A DNA stretch of 35,379 nucleotides. Origin: Desulfobacteraceae bacterium (GTDB lineage: Bacteria > Desulfobacterota > Desulfobacteria > Desulfobacterales > Desulfococcaceae). The stretch is from assembly GCA_011390755.1 (NCBI GenBank), contig JAABRU010000062.1, positions 1 through 35,379 on the forward strand, read 5' to 3'. Shown here in pieces: positions 17,625 through 25,550 of the stretch. Every line of letters begins with the position of its first letter. Positions within the stretch are counted from its first letter, which is position 1. The position numbers and the translations under genes were made by a program. The notes beneath the pieces are model-generated. The model saw only the letters and a program-made list of their open reading frames with translations. It searched no databases and was not told where the DNA came from.

Positions 17625-17844
17625 TTCACATCCTCCGAATTCCGGTAAGTAAGAAATGAAATATACCCAAATCCGATACGGTGTCAATCGGAGAATGTGA
17701 AAGTTGTCCGGAAAATACAGATTCCTTCTTTCATATGTCCCCCGCCTTTTGTTTCTTCAGTGAAAATCCGGATGCAGTCAGGGGCCGGTGCATTGCCGGT
17801 TTTGAATCTGTGGCTCCGCCTGCGCTGAGAAACCGGATTTTGGG

Positions 17845-17963
17845 TCTGCATTATTCACAGGTCTCGCCAAAATCAGGATATATTGCTGATAAATAAAGGA
17901 ATTCAGAAAAACGGTTTTACCCCCCGGTTTTTTGGCATATCCTGAATTTACGGATAATTCAGG
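17845..17963. mobile_element. MITE-like family R, copy 2
   Basis: The ends are TCTGCATTATTCAC and GGATAATTCAGG. The interior closely matches copy 1 (AATCAGGATATATTGCTG, GGCATATCCTGAATTTA), with a short deletion before the right end giving 119 bp. It opens the mobile-element cluster upstream of the PilB-like gene. Confidence 0.72.
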
Positions 17964-18019
17964 TTGGAAAAATCCGGTTTTTTAACTCATAATTTCAAAG
18001 TGGACAGAGCACTATACAG
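17964..18019 (+). repeat. Solo end of family I, and insertion site of element H
   Basis: The stretch TTTCAAAGTGGACAGAGCAC resembles the right end of family I (7470-7490). The last eight bases, CTATACAG (18012-18019), are the left copy of the duplication flanking element H. Confidence 0.5.
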
Positions 18020-18147
18020 TCAATGCCGTTTCCTTAAGCAGAAAATCCCCCTCCCGCGGCGGGAGGGGGAAACAGCGATTTGCAGTCAGCCGGATTTTTC
18101 ACCCTCCCCCTCCCTGAGGGAGGGGAGTCTTAAGGAAACGGCATTGA
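18020..18147. mobile_element. MITE-like family H with exact 8-bp target duplication
   Basis: The 128-bp element has perfect 19-bp TIRs (TCAATGCCGTTTCCTTAAG and its complement) and is flanked on both sides by CTATACAG (18012-18019 and 18148-18155). Inside are two GC-rich hairpins (CCCCTCCCGC/GCGGGAGGGG and CCCTCCCTGAGGGAGGG). It is non-coding. The perfect TIRs and duplication point to a recent insertion. Similar ends occur at 30167-30337. Confidence 0.85.
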
Positions 18148-18205
18148 CTATACAGTGTCAGTAGATCGAAAAGTTTCCGGAGGAGTGCAGAAATTGTATT
18201 TTTGC

Positions 18206-18525
18206 CTGAACTTGTGCAGCCAAAATCTTATTTTTAACTAAAAAATATAATTTTATCAAAATTAGGACTTACGCAGTTGAAATATAACCTGCTGTTTTTA
18301 TTGACTGTCAATTTGTAAGGCACATAATAAATTCAAACAGTTAAAATTCAACTGCGTAAGTCCTACAAAATGTTGTATTTAAAAAAGTTTCAAAATCTGC
18401 AAATTCTCAACATATTGAAATCACTGTATGCCGATAATAATTTATTTGGAAATATTTTTATTGAAATATAATATTATTTTAGACAGTTAAATGTTGAATA
18501 TTGCAAAAGAACTGCACAAGTTCAG
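18206..18525. mobile_element. MITE-like family B inserted in element A, with 7-bp target duplication
   Basis: Perfect 14-bp TIRs (CTGAACTTGTGCAG / CTGCACAAGTTCAG) bound this A/T-rich element. TTTTTGC flanks it on both sides (18199-18205 and 18526-18532). The intact A copy at 24847-24988 has only one such site at the matching point (TTTCTGCATGG), which shows the insertion directly. It is about 211 bp once element C and its duplication are removed. No open frame is seen. Confidence 0.85.
18263..18365. mobile_element. MITE-like family C inserted in element B, with 6-bp target duplication
   Basis: This 103-bp element has perfect 19-bp TIRs (TAGGACTTACGCAGTTGAA and its complement) and is flanked by CAAAAT on both sides (18257-18262 and 18366-18371). 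It is the innermost and therefore youngest layer of the nest. It is non-coding. Confidence 0.86.
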
Positions 18526-18629
18526 TTTTTGCATGGGTCAGCCGGGAGATGCGGCGGTGCAAAAATACAGTTTTTGCACTCCGGGACAGCCGTAAAACCG
18601 TATCCGGGGGAAACTTTTCGATCTACTGA

Positions 18630-18988
18630 GTGTTTAAGAGCGTGTTTGAAAAGAGAGACGGATTCCCGCGATTCCGGTCTGAAAATCGCTCAATCTGGGC
18701 TGAATACATCACTGCGGATTTTTATCGGCAAGGAAAAAAGCGGGGGAAACACCCGCGGGATGCTCTGCGTCCCCGAAACACATCCGGACATTTGAACGCA
18801 TCCGGGACATTTGCCTTGTTTTTTGCAGGATATGCAGGTAAGATACGACTGATCACGGGCGATCAGGTATCCCTTACTGATTGAATGAATTGAACATGCA
18901 GGGGGAAAATCTGTTTTTCATATTTAAGTTACTGATAAAATATTTAATATAAACTTTATACATATGCTCTGCAAACAAGGATAACATT
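18630..18988. other. Leader region upstream of the anti-sigma/STAS gene
   Basis: No gene is supported. The last 90 bases are very A/T rich (TATTTAATATAAACTTTATACA) and probably hold the promoter, though no -35/-10 pair with good spacing could be fixed. AAGGATA about 7 bases before the ATG at 18989 is the likely ribosome binding site. Confidence 0.5.
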
Positions 18989-19726
18989 ATGTTCAGTATG
19001 AATGAAGATACGGGTTCTCTTACTTTCATCTTCTCTGCGGACATGCAGCTGGCCGAGCGGGTGGTCCGTATCTGCAAAAATTTTATGGATGAACTCGGGA
19101 TAAGCAGTTTCTCCGAATTCCGGCTGGTTCTTCGGGAGTTACTCATCAATGCCATTGAACACGGCTGCGGAAATAATAAACAGAAAACCGTGAACTGCTG
19201 CATAGACCACCTGAACGGATGGCGTTTCCGGATTATTGTGGGAGACGAAGGCAAAGGCTTTGATTACCGGAATCTGGTAACAGACATGTCTCCGGACCCC
19301 GGACAGATACGGAGCCGGGGCTATCCGCTTATCAAAACCTTTACTGACCGTATTGAATTCAATGAGGAGGGAAACTGGGTGACAGTGTATATTACCCTTG
19401 CACAGAAAAGCGGTTTCAGTGTCACGCAGGAACAGGACTGGCAAATCATCAGGCCCGGGGGGGATATCACAGCGGCCAATGCCGAAGACTGCCGGAAAAT
19501 CATGGTGCAGATGATTGACCGGGGATACCGGAAATTCCGCTTTGACTTCAGCAATGTGGAGGATGTGGATTCCGTGGGTCTGAGTCTGCTGATTATTTTT
19601 TCAAAAATGCTGGATCAGAAAGGGGAAGACAGACAGCTGAGCATCTTCAACCCCAGAAAAAGCCTGGTCAATCTTTTCCGCATGACAAGAATTGACCGCA
19701 TATACAGGATTGTCAGCGAACAGTGA
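18989..19726 (+). CDS. RsbW-like anti-sigma kinase domain fused to a STAS domain
   Basis: The 245-residue protein joins a HATPase_c_2 domain (about 10-140; N-box RELLINAIEHG at 49-59, then VGDEGKGFD and the SRGYPLIKTF loop) to a STAS domain (about 145-243; DVDSVGLSLL at 192-201). Normally the serine kinase (RsbW/SpoIIAB type) and its STAS antagonist (RsbV/SpoIIAA type) are separate proteins in a partner-switching circuit; here they are in one chain. The STAS motif is D-S-V-G, not D-S-[S/T]-G, so one hydroxyl residue is missing and phosphorylation may be altered. The hybrid cheA starts 107 bp downstream on the same strand, suggesting a joint signalling unit. No sigma factor or PP2C phosphatase gene is in the window. 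Confidence 0.86.
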   Translation: MFSMNEDTGSLTFIFSADMQLAERVVRICKNFMDELGISSFSEFRLVLRELLINAIEHGCGNNKQKTVNCCIDHLNGWRFRIIVGDEGKGFDYRNLVTDMSPDPGQIRSRGYPLIKTFTDRIEFNEEGNWVTVYITLAQKSGFSVTQEQDWQIIRPGGDITAANAEDCRKIMVQMIDRGYRKFRFDFSNVEDVDSVGLSLLIIFSKMLDQKGEDRQLSIFNPRKSLVNLFRMTRIDRIYRIVSEQ

Positions 19727-19833
19727 GAAAATTTGCCGGTGCAGCGGTGCTGCCGGTTTCGGCACAGGCAGCAGACACATTCCCCCATCCTGAGAGGTCT
19801 GCCGGAGACAATCCCTGACTGAAAATCGGAATA

Positions 19834-22794
19834 ATGGAAACAGAAAAAGAAATTCTGGATGAATTTGTCGCGGATGCAAAAGAGCATCTGGATACAATGG
19901 AAGATGATCTCCTGGCCCTGGAAAAGCAGAAAAACAGCCCGGAAAAGGCAACTGTGGACAGGGTATTCCGCGCTGTGCATTCCATCAAAGGTGCTGCCGG
20001 TTTTTTCGGACTGGAAAACATTGGCGAACTGGCCCATGTTATGGAAACCCTGCTTTCCATGATCCGTGCAGGGGAAATCTGCCCGGAGTCCCGTTTTATT
20101 GATGCCCTGCTGGCCGGGTGCGATCACCTGGGAATGCTGCTGGATAATGCGGAATACAGCAATGAAACCGATATTACAGATATTCATGACCGCCTGTCCA
20201 CCCTCCTGGCCCGTGAGCTGTCGCCGGAAGTCAAAGCCGAACTGTCTGCCGCTGTCCGGCTTTCGGATAGTAAAGGAGCTGATATAGACTTTCATTTCAA
20301 TGAATTCATGCACAAAAATATTCCCGGGGACATGTCCCTGTTTGTGCTTACATTCAATCTTACGGAACTGGACCGCTCCGGCAGAAGGCCCCTGTCTCTC
20401 ATCCGGGAGCTCACGGCAGAAGGGCAGATTATGGATGCGAAAATTTCCCTGAATACCGATGATCTCCACAGCGGGCTTCCGGACAGTCCCCTGATGTATG
20501 ATGTTCTTTTGGCAACAGCGGCAAAACAGGAGGAAACTGTCCGGCATTTCGGCATACCTGCGGATCGGGTGCGGCCGGTGTCCCCTGACCGGATGCCGAA
20601 GGAAAAAAAAGCAGGGAAAAATTGTAAAAGTCTGTCCCCGGCTTCCCCTGCGCCAGACATTCCGGCAGAGGATTTGCTTTCTGTGGGAGAAAGCGGGAAT
20701 GTGCGGATTCATGTGGATATTCTCGACCGCCTGATGATGCTGGCCGGAGAGCTGGTACTTATCCGCAATCAGAAACTGCTGCATACGGAAAGCGGTGATC
20801 CCCTGGCCCGGCGACTGCATATTGTTACCGGCGATTTGCAGGAGGGGATTATGCGCATCCGGATGCAGCCTTTGGACAATATATATTCCCGTTTTCCCCG
20901 CATTGTCCGGGAGCTGGGGGAAAAACTGGGGAAAAAAATACAGATTTCCCTGGAGGGGGGAGAGACGGATCTGGATAAAAATATTCTGGAATCTTTGGCA
21001 GATCCCATGATCCATATGCTGCGGAATGCCTGCGGCCACGGCATTGAATCCCCGGAAGAAAGAAAGGCAAAAGGAAAAAATGAAAGCGGCATGATTCGTA
21101 TCCGTGCCGGGCATGATGCCGGGCATATCCATATGGAAATCAGCGATGACGGAAAAGGCATAGACCCCGCAGTGATCCGCCGGAAGATCCTGGAAAAAGG
21201 GATGAAAAGCGAAGCAGAGCTGGCAGGCATGAATGAAAAGGATATGCTCAGTCTGATTCTGCTTCCGGGTTTTTCCACTGCCGACACAATCAGCGAAATA
21301 TCGGGCCGGGGGGTGGGAATGGATGTGGTAAAAACCGCTATTGAAAAACTGGGAGGCGGTCTGACGCTGGATTCTGTAAAAGATTCAGGTACACGTCTTC
21401 ATCTGCAGCTGCCCCTGACCCTTGCCATTATTCCCTCTCTCAACCTGTCTTCGGGCGGTATCCGCTATGCCGTCCCCCAGGTCAGCACAGAAGAGCTGAT
21501 CTGCCTTTATGATGATGACATTGATAAAAAAATGGAAAATATCGGTGATCAGGAAGTCTGCCGTCTGCGGGAACAGCTGCTGCCCATGGTCCGCCTTTCG
21601 GAAGTGCTGGCAAGACCCCGGCCTTTTACTGAAAAAGTCCGGGCAGAGATTGCGGAAAAATATAAAAAAGAACGACAGGGGGGCAGCATGGGAAAATCGC
21701 TTTTCTTTGCGGTTCTCAAAAGCGGGGAAGAGCGTTTCGGTCTGATTCCGGACAGCATTACCGGCAGTGAGGAAATAGTGGTCAAACCCATGCATAACTG
21801 CCTGCGGGGTCTGCATATCTATGCCGGGACCACTGTTATGGGAGATGGGAAAGCGGCTTTGATTCTGGATGCCCGGGGCATTGCGGCCCATGCCGGTATT
21901 ATCGGTTTTCGCGCAGCCATGCGGAAGGAAAGTGATGCGGCAGCACAGGGAAACAATGATGTCCTCGATGTTCTGGTTTTCCGATGCGGTAAAGCGGAGC
22001 AGTTTGCCCTGCCCCTGGCCGTGATCCGCCGCATTGAAAAGATCCGCCCTGGTAATGTGGAAAAAATCGGAGAACAGGAGGTCATTTCTTTGGAAGGAAG
22101 AGCCGTGCGCATTCTCCGGCCGGAGCAGGTGCTGAGCGTATCCCCATGTGAGGAAAAAGAGGAGATGTTTCTCCTGCTTCCCAGAAATGTCCCTTATCCT
22201 GTGGGACTGCTGATTTCAGAACTCGGGGATGTGGTCCGCACTCCCGGGGAGCTGAATGTGAAGACCTATATGGAAGACGGCCTGTCGGGAACGGCTTTGA
22301 TTCAGGGCCGTATGACACTGTTTCCCGATATATACCGCATTTGTGAAATATTTTCGGAAAGATACACTCCCGAAATTTTTGGGAAAAAAATCCGGAAACC
22401 GCAAAATCCCGACCAGGTCTGCCGGGTGCTGCTGGTGGAGGATACCCCTTTTTTCCGCCAACTGGTGAAAAGATACCTGCAGACCGAAGGATACGCCGTA
22501 ACGACTGCGGAAAACGGGCGGGAGGGGCTGAAACGGATGGAAGAATCTTTTTTTGACCTTATTGTTTCCGATATTGAAATGCCGGTGATGGACGGCTGGT
22601 CTTTTATACAGAATGTCCGTACAGACAGCAGACAGAAAGATATTCCCGCGGTGGCTCTGACCGCGCTGGATTCTGAAGAAACCCGGCAAAAAGCCGAAAA
22701 ATACGGTTTTAACCGGTATGAGGTAAAAATTGATAAAAAACGTTTCCTGAAAGCAGTTTCAGAAATATGTAGGAATAAATATCATACTGTTTAA
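19834..22794 (+). CDS. cheA: Hybrid CheA-type histidine kinase with two CheW domains and a receiver
   Basis: The 986-residue protein contains, in order: HPt domain (about 1-105, phospho-acceptor His49 in VHSIKGAAGFFGL), an unusual spacer domain (about 150-235), dimerisation helices (about 290-350), HATPase (about 360-528; DDGKGID at 438-444, GRGVGMD at 491-497), a first CheW domain (about 530-695), a second CheW-like domain (about 709-842) and a C-terminal receiver (about 862-980; Asp870, acceptor Asp913, Thr943, Lys965). It autophosphorylates through HPt and probably passes phosphate to its own receiver. The N-box reads RNACGHGIE (397-405), with Gly where CheA usually has Asp; the Asn is kept. 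No MCP, CheY, CheR or CheB gene is near, so this is an orphan pathway, perhaps for motility or polysaccharide control. Confidence 0.9.
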   Translation: METEKEILDEFVADAKEHLDTMEDDLLALEKQKNSPEKATVDRVFRAVHSIKGAAGFFGLENIGELAHVMETLLSMIRAGEICPESRFIDALLAGCDHLGMLLDNAEYSNETDITDIHDRLSTLLARELSPEVKAELSAAVRLSDSKGADIDFHFNEFMHKNIPGDMSLFVLTFNLTELDRSGRRPLSLIRELTAEGQIMDAKISLNTDDLHSGLPDSPLMYDVLLATAAKQEETVRHFGIPADRVRPVSPDRMPKEKKAGKNCKSLSPASPAPDIPAEDLLSVGESGNVRIHVDILDRLMMLAGELVLIRNQKLLHTESGDPLARRLHIVTGDLQEGIMRIRMQPLDNIYSRFPRIVRELGEKLGKKIQISLEGGETDLDKNILESLADPMIHMLRNACGHGIESPEERKAKGKNESGMIRIRAGHDAGHIHMEISDDGKGIDPAVIRRKILEKGMKSEAELAGMNEKDMLSLILLPGFSTADTISEISGRGVGMDVVKTAIEKLGGGLTLDSVKDSGTRLHLQLPLTLAIIPSLNLSSGGIRYAVPQVSTEELICLYDDDIDKKMENIGDQEVCRLREQLLPMVRLSEVLARPRPFTEKVRAEIAEKYKKERQGGSMGKSLFFAVLKSGEERFGLIPDSITGSEEIVVKPMHNCLRGLHIYAGTTVMGDGKAALILDARGIAAHAGIIGFRAAMRKESDAAAQGNNDVLDVLVFRCGKAEQFALPLAVIRRIEKIRPGNVEKIGEQEVISLEGRAVRILRPEQVLSVSPCEEKEEMFLLLPRNVPYPVGLLISELGDVVRTPGELNVKTYMEDGLSGTALIQGRMTLFPDIYRICEIFSERYTPEIFGKKIRKPQNPDQVCRVLLVEDTPFFRQLVKRYLQTEGYAVTTAENGREGLKRMEESFFDLIVSDIEMPVMDGWSFIQNVRTDSRQKDIPAVALTALDSEETRQKAEKYGFNRYEVKIDKKRFLKAVSEICRNKYHTV

Positions 22795-23039
22795 ATTCAG
22801 AAATTTATCCAAAAAATAAAATATCCGTTTTTTTATTTTGAAACATCCGCAGGGGCAAGCCCCGGTGGCTTTAAGTTAAGGATTTACCGGAGTGCCAAAC
22901 GGGAAAAGTTTGGCCGTATTTTCCGAATGATTTCAGTGTCCCAAACTTTCAGTTCGGGACTCCTTCCCCCTTAACTGAACAGCATTGAGGGGGCACTGAC
23001 CCTGCGGTAAATATGGTGAAGTTTTTGTGCAGGTGCTAA
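22795..23039. other. Intergenic region with a REP-containing composite repeat
   Basis: Around 22870-22990 imperfect inverted arms (CTTTAAGTTAAGG and CCTTAACTGAACAGCATTG) enclose the REP/BIME-like double hairpin at 22889-22963. The arm CAATGCTGTTCAGTTAAGG resembles CAATGCTGTTGACGTAAGG at 30212-30230, so the REP pair and its flank occur together twice. No gene was found. Confidence 0.55.
22889..22963. repeat. REP/BIME-like double hairpin, copy 2
   Basis: Arm 1 is GGAGT then GCCAAAC-GGGAAAA-GTTTGGC (22894-22914). Arm 2, inverted, is GGAGT then CCCGAAC-TGAAA-GTTTGGG (22940-22958). Stems differ from copy 1 in sequence but keep pairing, which is compensatory change. Confidence 0.65.
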
Positions 23040-23176
23040 CCTGCATTATTCACACGTTTTAGTCTCTGGCAGATAAACTGCTGATTATTCTGCTTATACG
23101 AAAATACGGCTGCAAAACCCAGTTTTTTGTGTCTTCCTGTATTTAGTGTAAAAGACTGATTTGTGAATAATTCAGG
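23040..23176. mobile_element. MITE-like family R, copy 3
   Basis: 137 bp, the same length as copy 1, from CCTGCATTATTCACAC to TTTGTGAATAATTCAGG. The interior has diverged from copies 1 and 2. It ends 35 bp before the TerB-like gene start and its right TIR overlaps a possible -35 box. Confidence 0.7.
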
Positions 23177-23190
23177 CTAAATAATATAAA
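23161..23190 (+). promoter_or_regulatory. Possible sigma-70-type promoter made partly from MITE R
   Basis: TTGTGA (23161-23166), an 18-base spacer and TATAAA (23185-23190) precede the TerB-like gene start at 23212. The -35-like box lies inside the element's right end and the -10-like box just outside it. The match is moderate, so this is a hypothesis. Confidence 0.4.
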
Positions 23191-23211
23191 TCATAATAGA
23201 AAGGAAAACAG

Positions 23212-23916
23212 ATGAGAGACTTAATGACAAGACTGAAAGAGGGACTTTCCACAGCAACAGAAACAGCAAAACGCAAGGTGGGAGAAACCAAACAGAAGAT
23301 AGACAAACGGCTCAATCAGAATCTGTTTGAGGGAATTATTGCCGGTTGCGTGCTGATTATGCACACCAGCTCGGAAAACAAAACAGAGCAGGACCGGGCC
23401 AATGAGGAGCACAAACTGCTCATCAGTCTGGCGGAAAAGGGCATTACCAAATATTTTACCCAGGAGGAGGTTACCGGAACCCTGGCAAAATATATGTCGG
23501 TATTTGAAGACGGTAATTTTCTGGCCGGATACGGTTTCTGCGTGGCAACAATCGCCAGAATACAGAAAGAGGCCGATATGTCCATGCTCATCCGTTTTAT
23601 GTATGACATCAGCGCGGCCGACGGCCATTCCGACCCCGAAGAACGGCAGACCATTGTGGATGTGGCCGGGTATATGGGATATGCCAACTATGCGACCGTG
23701 GAACCCCAGCTCAGCGGTTATATGCCTTTCCGCATTTCCGATGAAAAACGGCGGATCGGTTCCGGCCCGGCTCCCAAAGCAGAGACGGGTGCAAATCCCC
23801 CGTCCCCAGAAGCCCCGCTTCCTCCGCCCGCGCCTCCGGCATCTCCTCCGTCTCCGGAAAAAACCCCGGATAAAAAAAAAGATGGAAATGGAATGCCCGA
23901 CTGGATGCGGAAATAA
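23212..23916 (+). CDS. TerB-like domain protein with proline-rich tail
   Basis: The 234-residue protein starts with a charged amphipathic helix (about 1-35), followed by an all-helical domain (about 38-175) with the TerB-like motif ISAADGHSDPEERQTI (around 142-157). A low-complexity tail rich in Pro, Ala and Ser (about 180-225) ends in PDWMRK. TerB-like domains occur in tellurite-resistance and envelope-stress clusters; their exact activity is uncertain, and metal binding has been shown for some. There is no signal peptide or membrane segment, so it is probably cytoplasmic. AAAGGAAAA upstream supports the ATG at 23212. No other ter genes are nearby, and the gene stands alone between repeat blocks. 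I am fairly sure of the fold but not of the function. Confidence 0.7.
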   Translation: MRDLMTRLKEGLSTATETAKRKVGETKQKIDKRLNQNLFEGIIAGCVLIMHTSSENKTEQDRANEEHKLLISLAEKGITKYFTQEEVTGTLAKYMSVFEDGNFLAGYGFCVATIARIQKEADMSMLIRFMYDISAADGHSDPEERQTIVDVAGYMGYANYATVEPQLSGYMPFRISDEKRRIGSGPAPKAETGANPPSPEAPLPPPAPPASPPSPEKTPDKKKDGNGMPDWMRK

Positions 23917-24300
23917 TGTTTTTTTCCTTTTTGTCCGGTATCCGGGTGCAGAAATTTCCATCTTCTTCTTGCACACAGCATCAGAATCGTATATAAAGAG
24001 ATATTTTGCCTTTTTGGCCTTTCGCATTGGGGAAAAATTCATTTTTTACAATGTGTAAGATAATTATTTCGGGCAGTCCGGAGTAAATGCAGTAAACCCC
24101 GGCAACCTGAATCTGCTTTTTCCCCAAAAATTTCCTGAAAGGGAGTTTCCAAACCCGTCAAAATAAATTTGACAAAGCACTGTTATACGGGCAATTCAGT
24201 TTTCTGATAATCCCATCCGTCAGCACAGACCGCACGGTGTGCGTTTCTGCATCCGTGCGAACAGTTTATCAAATACAGATAGCGGGTCAAATATAACAAC
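23917..24300. other. Intergenic region, no gene
   Basis: Mostly A/T rich and without a supported open frame. It contains a solo end of family I at about 24149-24180 (ACCCGTCAAAATAAATTTG then ACAAAGCACT), which resembles the inverted left end at 7223-7254. Confidence 0.5.
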
Positions 24301-24428
24301 AGTTCGGTAAAAAAAATCGGCATGAATAATTTCAGCAGCTTATAAGATTCATACAAAAGATCCGGATTTAATGATTTCAGATATCTGTATTTTTATGCTC
24401 TGTAAATCAGAAAAAATTACCGAACCAC
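24301..24428. mobile_element. MITE-like family E (GTTCGGTAA ends), copy 1
   Basis: The ends are AGTTCGGTAAAAAAAATCGG and TTACCGAACCACT, with TGAATAATTTCAG and TTTAATGATTTCAG inside, as in the copy at 27572-27704. About 128 bp, non-coding. Confidence 0.7.
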
Positions 24429-24542
24429 TGATACTGTAAGGGACCCGGTAAGAAATAAATCCTCCGGAAATATTCTGCGGATAAACAGAAACTGTGCATT
24501 CCGTCCCCTAATCAGATGAAACGGGGCAGTTATTTTTTGCTG

Positions 24543-24726
24543 AGTGCCTAATGTAACATACCCATTGAGAAAATCGGATGCTCCCGACTTCCGGCCCGGC
24601 CGGACACGGTTCCGAGGCGGATTCCGCTGTCGTCAGTCCGGTCGGTCTGCACAGGAGTAAGATCGTTATTCTGAATATATTCAGATGGTAACTGATTTTC
24701 TCTATAGGGGTGTTACATTACACACT
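24543..24726. mobile_element. MITE-like family Q (single copy seen)
   Basis: A 184-bp block has imperfect TIRs of 33 bp with 27 matches (left AGTGCCTAATGTAACATACC, right inverted AGTGTGTAATGTAACACCCC). The interior is GC rich, with CCGGCCCGGCCGG. No target duplication was found and there is no other copy in this window. Confidence 0.6.
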
Positions 24727-24846
24727 GATATATACCATTACGTAAAAGATTTCCGGTTACCGCATTTCCCGAAAGTACTGCGTACATGAATTTTTCCTCT
24801 GCCGGATACCCCGAAATGTTTTAAGTATCGGTATAAAAACACAGAT

Positions 24847-24988
24847 TCAGCAGATCGAAAAATTTCCGGAGGGGGGCAAACATTGTATTTCTGCATGGAT
24901 AAGCGGGAGATGCTGCCGTGTAAAAATATCATTTTGCACTCGGGGACAGTCGTAAAACCGTATCCGGGGAAAACTTTTCAATCTGCCG
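24847..24988 (+). mobile_element. MITE-like family A, copy 3 (uninterrupted)
   Basis: 142 bp, from TCAGCAGATCGAAAAATTTC to TTTTCAATCTGCC. It gives the empty-site reference for the insertion in copy 2: the sequence TTGTATTTCTGCATGG is continuous here. The central hairpin is degraded on one side (GTGTAAAAA/TTTTGCAC). Confidence 0.78.
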
Positions 24989-25099
24989 GGATTGCCCATG
25001 CAGTGATGACATCGGAAATGATGTGTCCGCAGTAATCGCTTCAGCGATTATTCCCTGTGATTTTGAGCGATAAATCGCGCACTGCGGACATATAGACTT

Positions 25100-25213
25100 T
25101 AAGAAAATAGTTTTGGGGTTTTCTGCAGGTTTGGGTAAGGAGTGAACCCCAACAGATTCAGTATGTTGGGGTTCACTGCGTTCACCCCGGCCTGGCCCAA
25201 AACAATTATCTTA
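25100..25213. mobile_element. MITE-like family F, copy 1, with 14-bp perfect hairpin
   Basis: The imperfect TIRs TAAGAAAATAGTTTTGGG and CCCAAAACAATTATCTTA bound 114 bp. Inside, AGTGAACCCCAACA (25141-25154) pairs perfectly with TGTTGGGGTTCACT (25164-25177) around a 9-base loop. A second copy is at 27716-27830. Confidence 0.72.
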
Positions 25214-25249
25214 CACACGATAGCGTTTCAAATGCCACAAAACATCTGT

Positions 25250-25392
25250 CAGGTTGTTCCGGCAGGTTGTTCCGGCAGGTTGTTCCGGCAGGTTGTTCCG
25301 GCAGGTTGTTCCGGCAGGTTGTTCCGGCAGGTTGTTCCGGCAGGTTGTTCCGGCAGGTTGTTCCGGCAGGTTGTTCCGGCAGACTGTTCCGG
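25250..25392. repeat. Tandem array: ten perfect 13-bp units plus one variant
   Basis: CAGGTTGTTCCGG repeats ten times without change (25250-25379), then once as CAGACTGTTCCGG (25380-25392). Since 13 is not a multiple of 3, the array stays open in several frames and produces spurious 'proteins' with a 13-residue period. It lies about 160 bp before the CoA-transferase gene. Perfect identity suggests recent slippage and probable copy-number variation between strains. Confidence 0.95.
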
Positions 25393-25427
25393 AAACTCAC
25401 TGCGGAAAAATGATAATGATTATAAAA

Positions 25428-25528
25428 GATGATCTCACAAAAAGTCGAAAAATCAGGTTTTAATACACATTCGTCTGCTGATTTTATTAACAGAGAATTT
25501 CAACAATCCGACTTTTTACGGGTTCATC
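25428..25528 (+). mobile_element. MITE-like family G, copy 1
   Basis: 101 bp with 20-bp imperfect TIRs (GATGATCTCACAAAAAGTCG and, inverted, GATGAACCCGTAAAAAGTCG; 16 matches). It has the same length, orientation and partial interior (GATTTTATTAA) as copy 2. It ends 22 bp before the CoA-transferase start, so any leader or promoter of that gene must run through it. Confidence 0.7.
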
Positions 25529-25550
25529 ATAAAAGAAGGGGGGATTTATC

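Larger units (their letters stand above)
18158..18629 (+). mobile_element. MITE-like family A, copy 2, interrupted by element B
   Basis: Perfect 21-bp TIRs lie at 18158-18178 and 18609-18629 (CAGTAGATCGAAAAGTTTCC type). Without the 320-bp insert and one 7-bp duplication the element is about 145 bp, like its relatives. The conserved hairpin GTGCAAAAA/TTTTTGCAC lies at about 18557-18579. It is the outermost shell of a three-level nest. Confidence 0.82.

Noticed and set aside
17625..17687. Longer start of the PilB-like protein
   Set aside because: A GGAGG site sits just before the ATG at 17624, and the MshEN motif begins soon after. The upstream 21 codons show no conserved sequence.
25250..25392. 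CRISPR-like array or repetitive protein
   Set aside because: The 13-bp units touch each other with no spacers, and no cas gene is present. The 13-residue peptide repeats are only a by-product of a unit length not divisible by three; no ribosome site supports translation.
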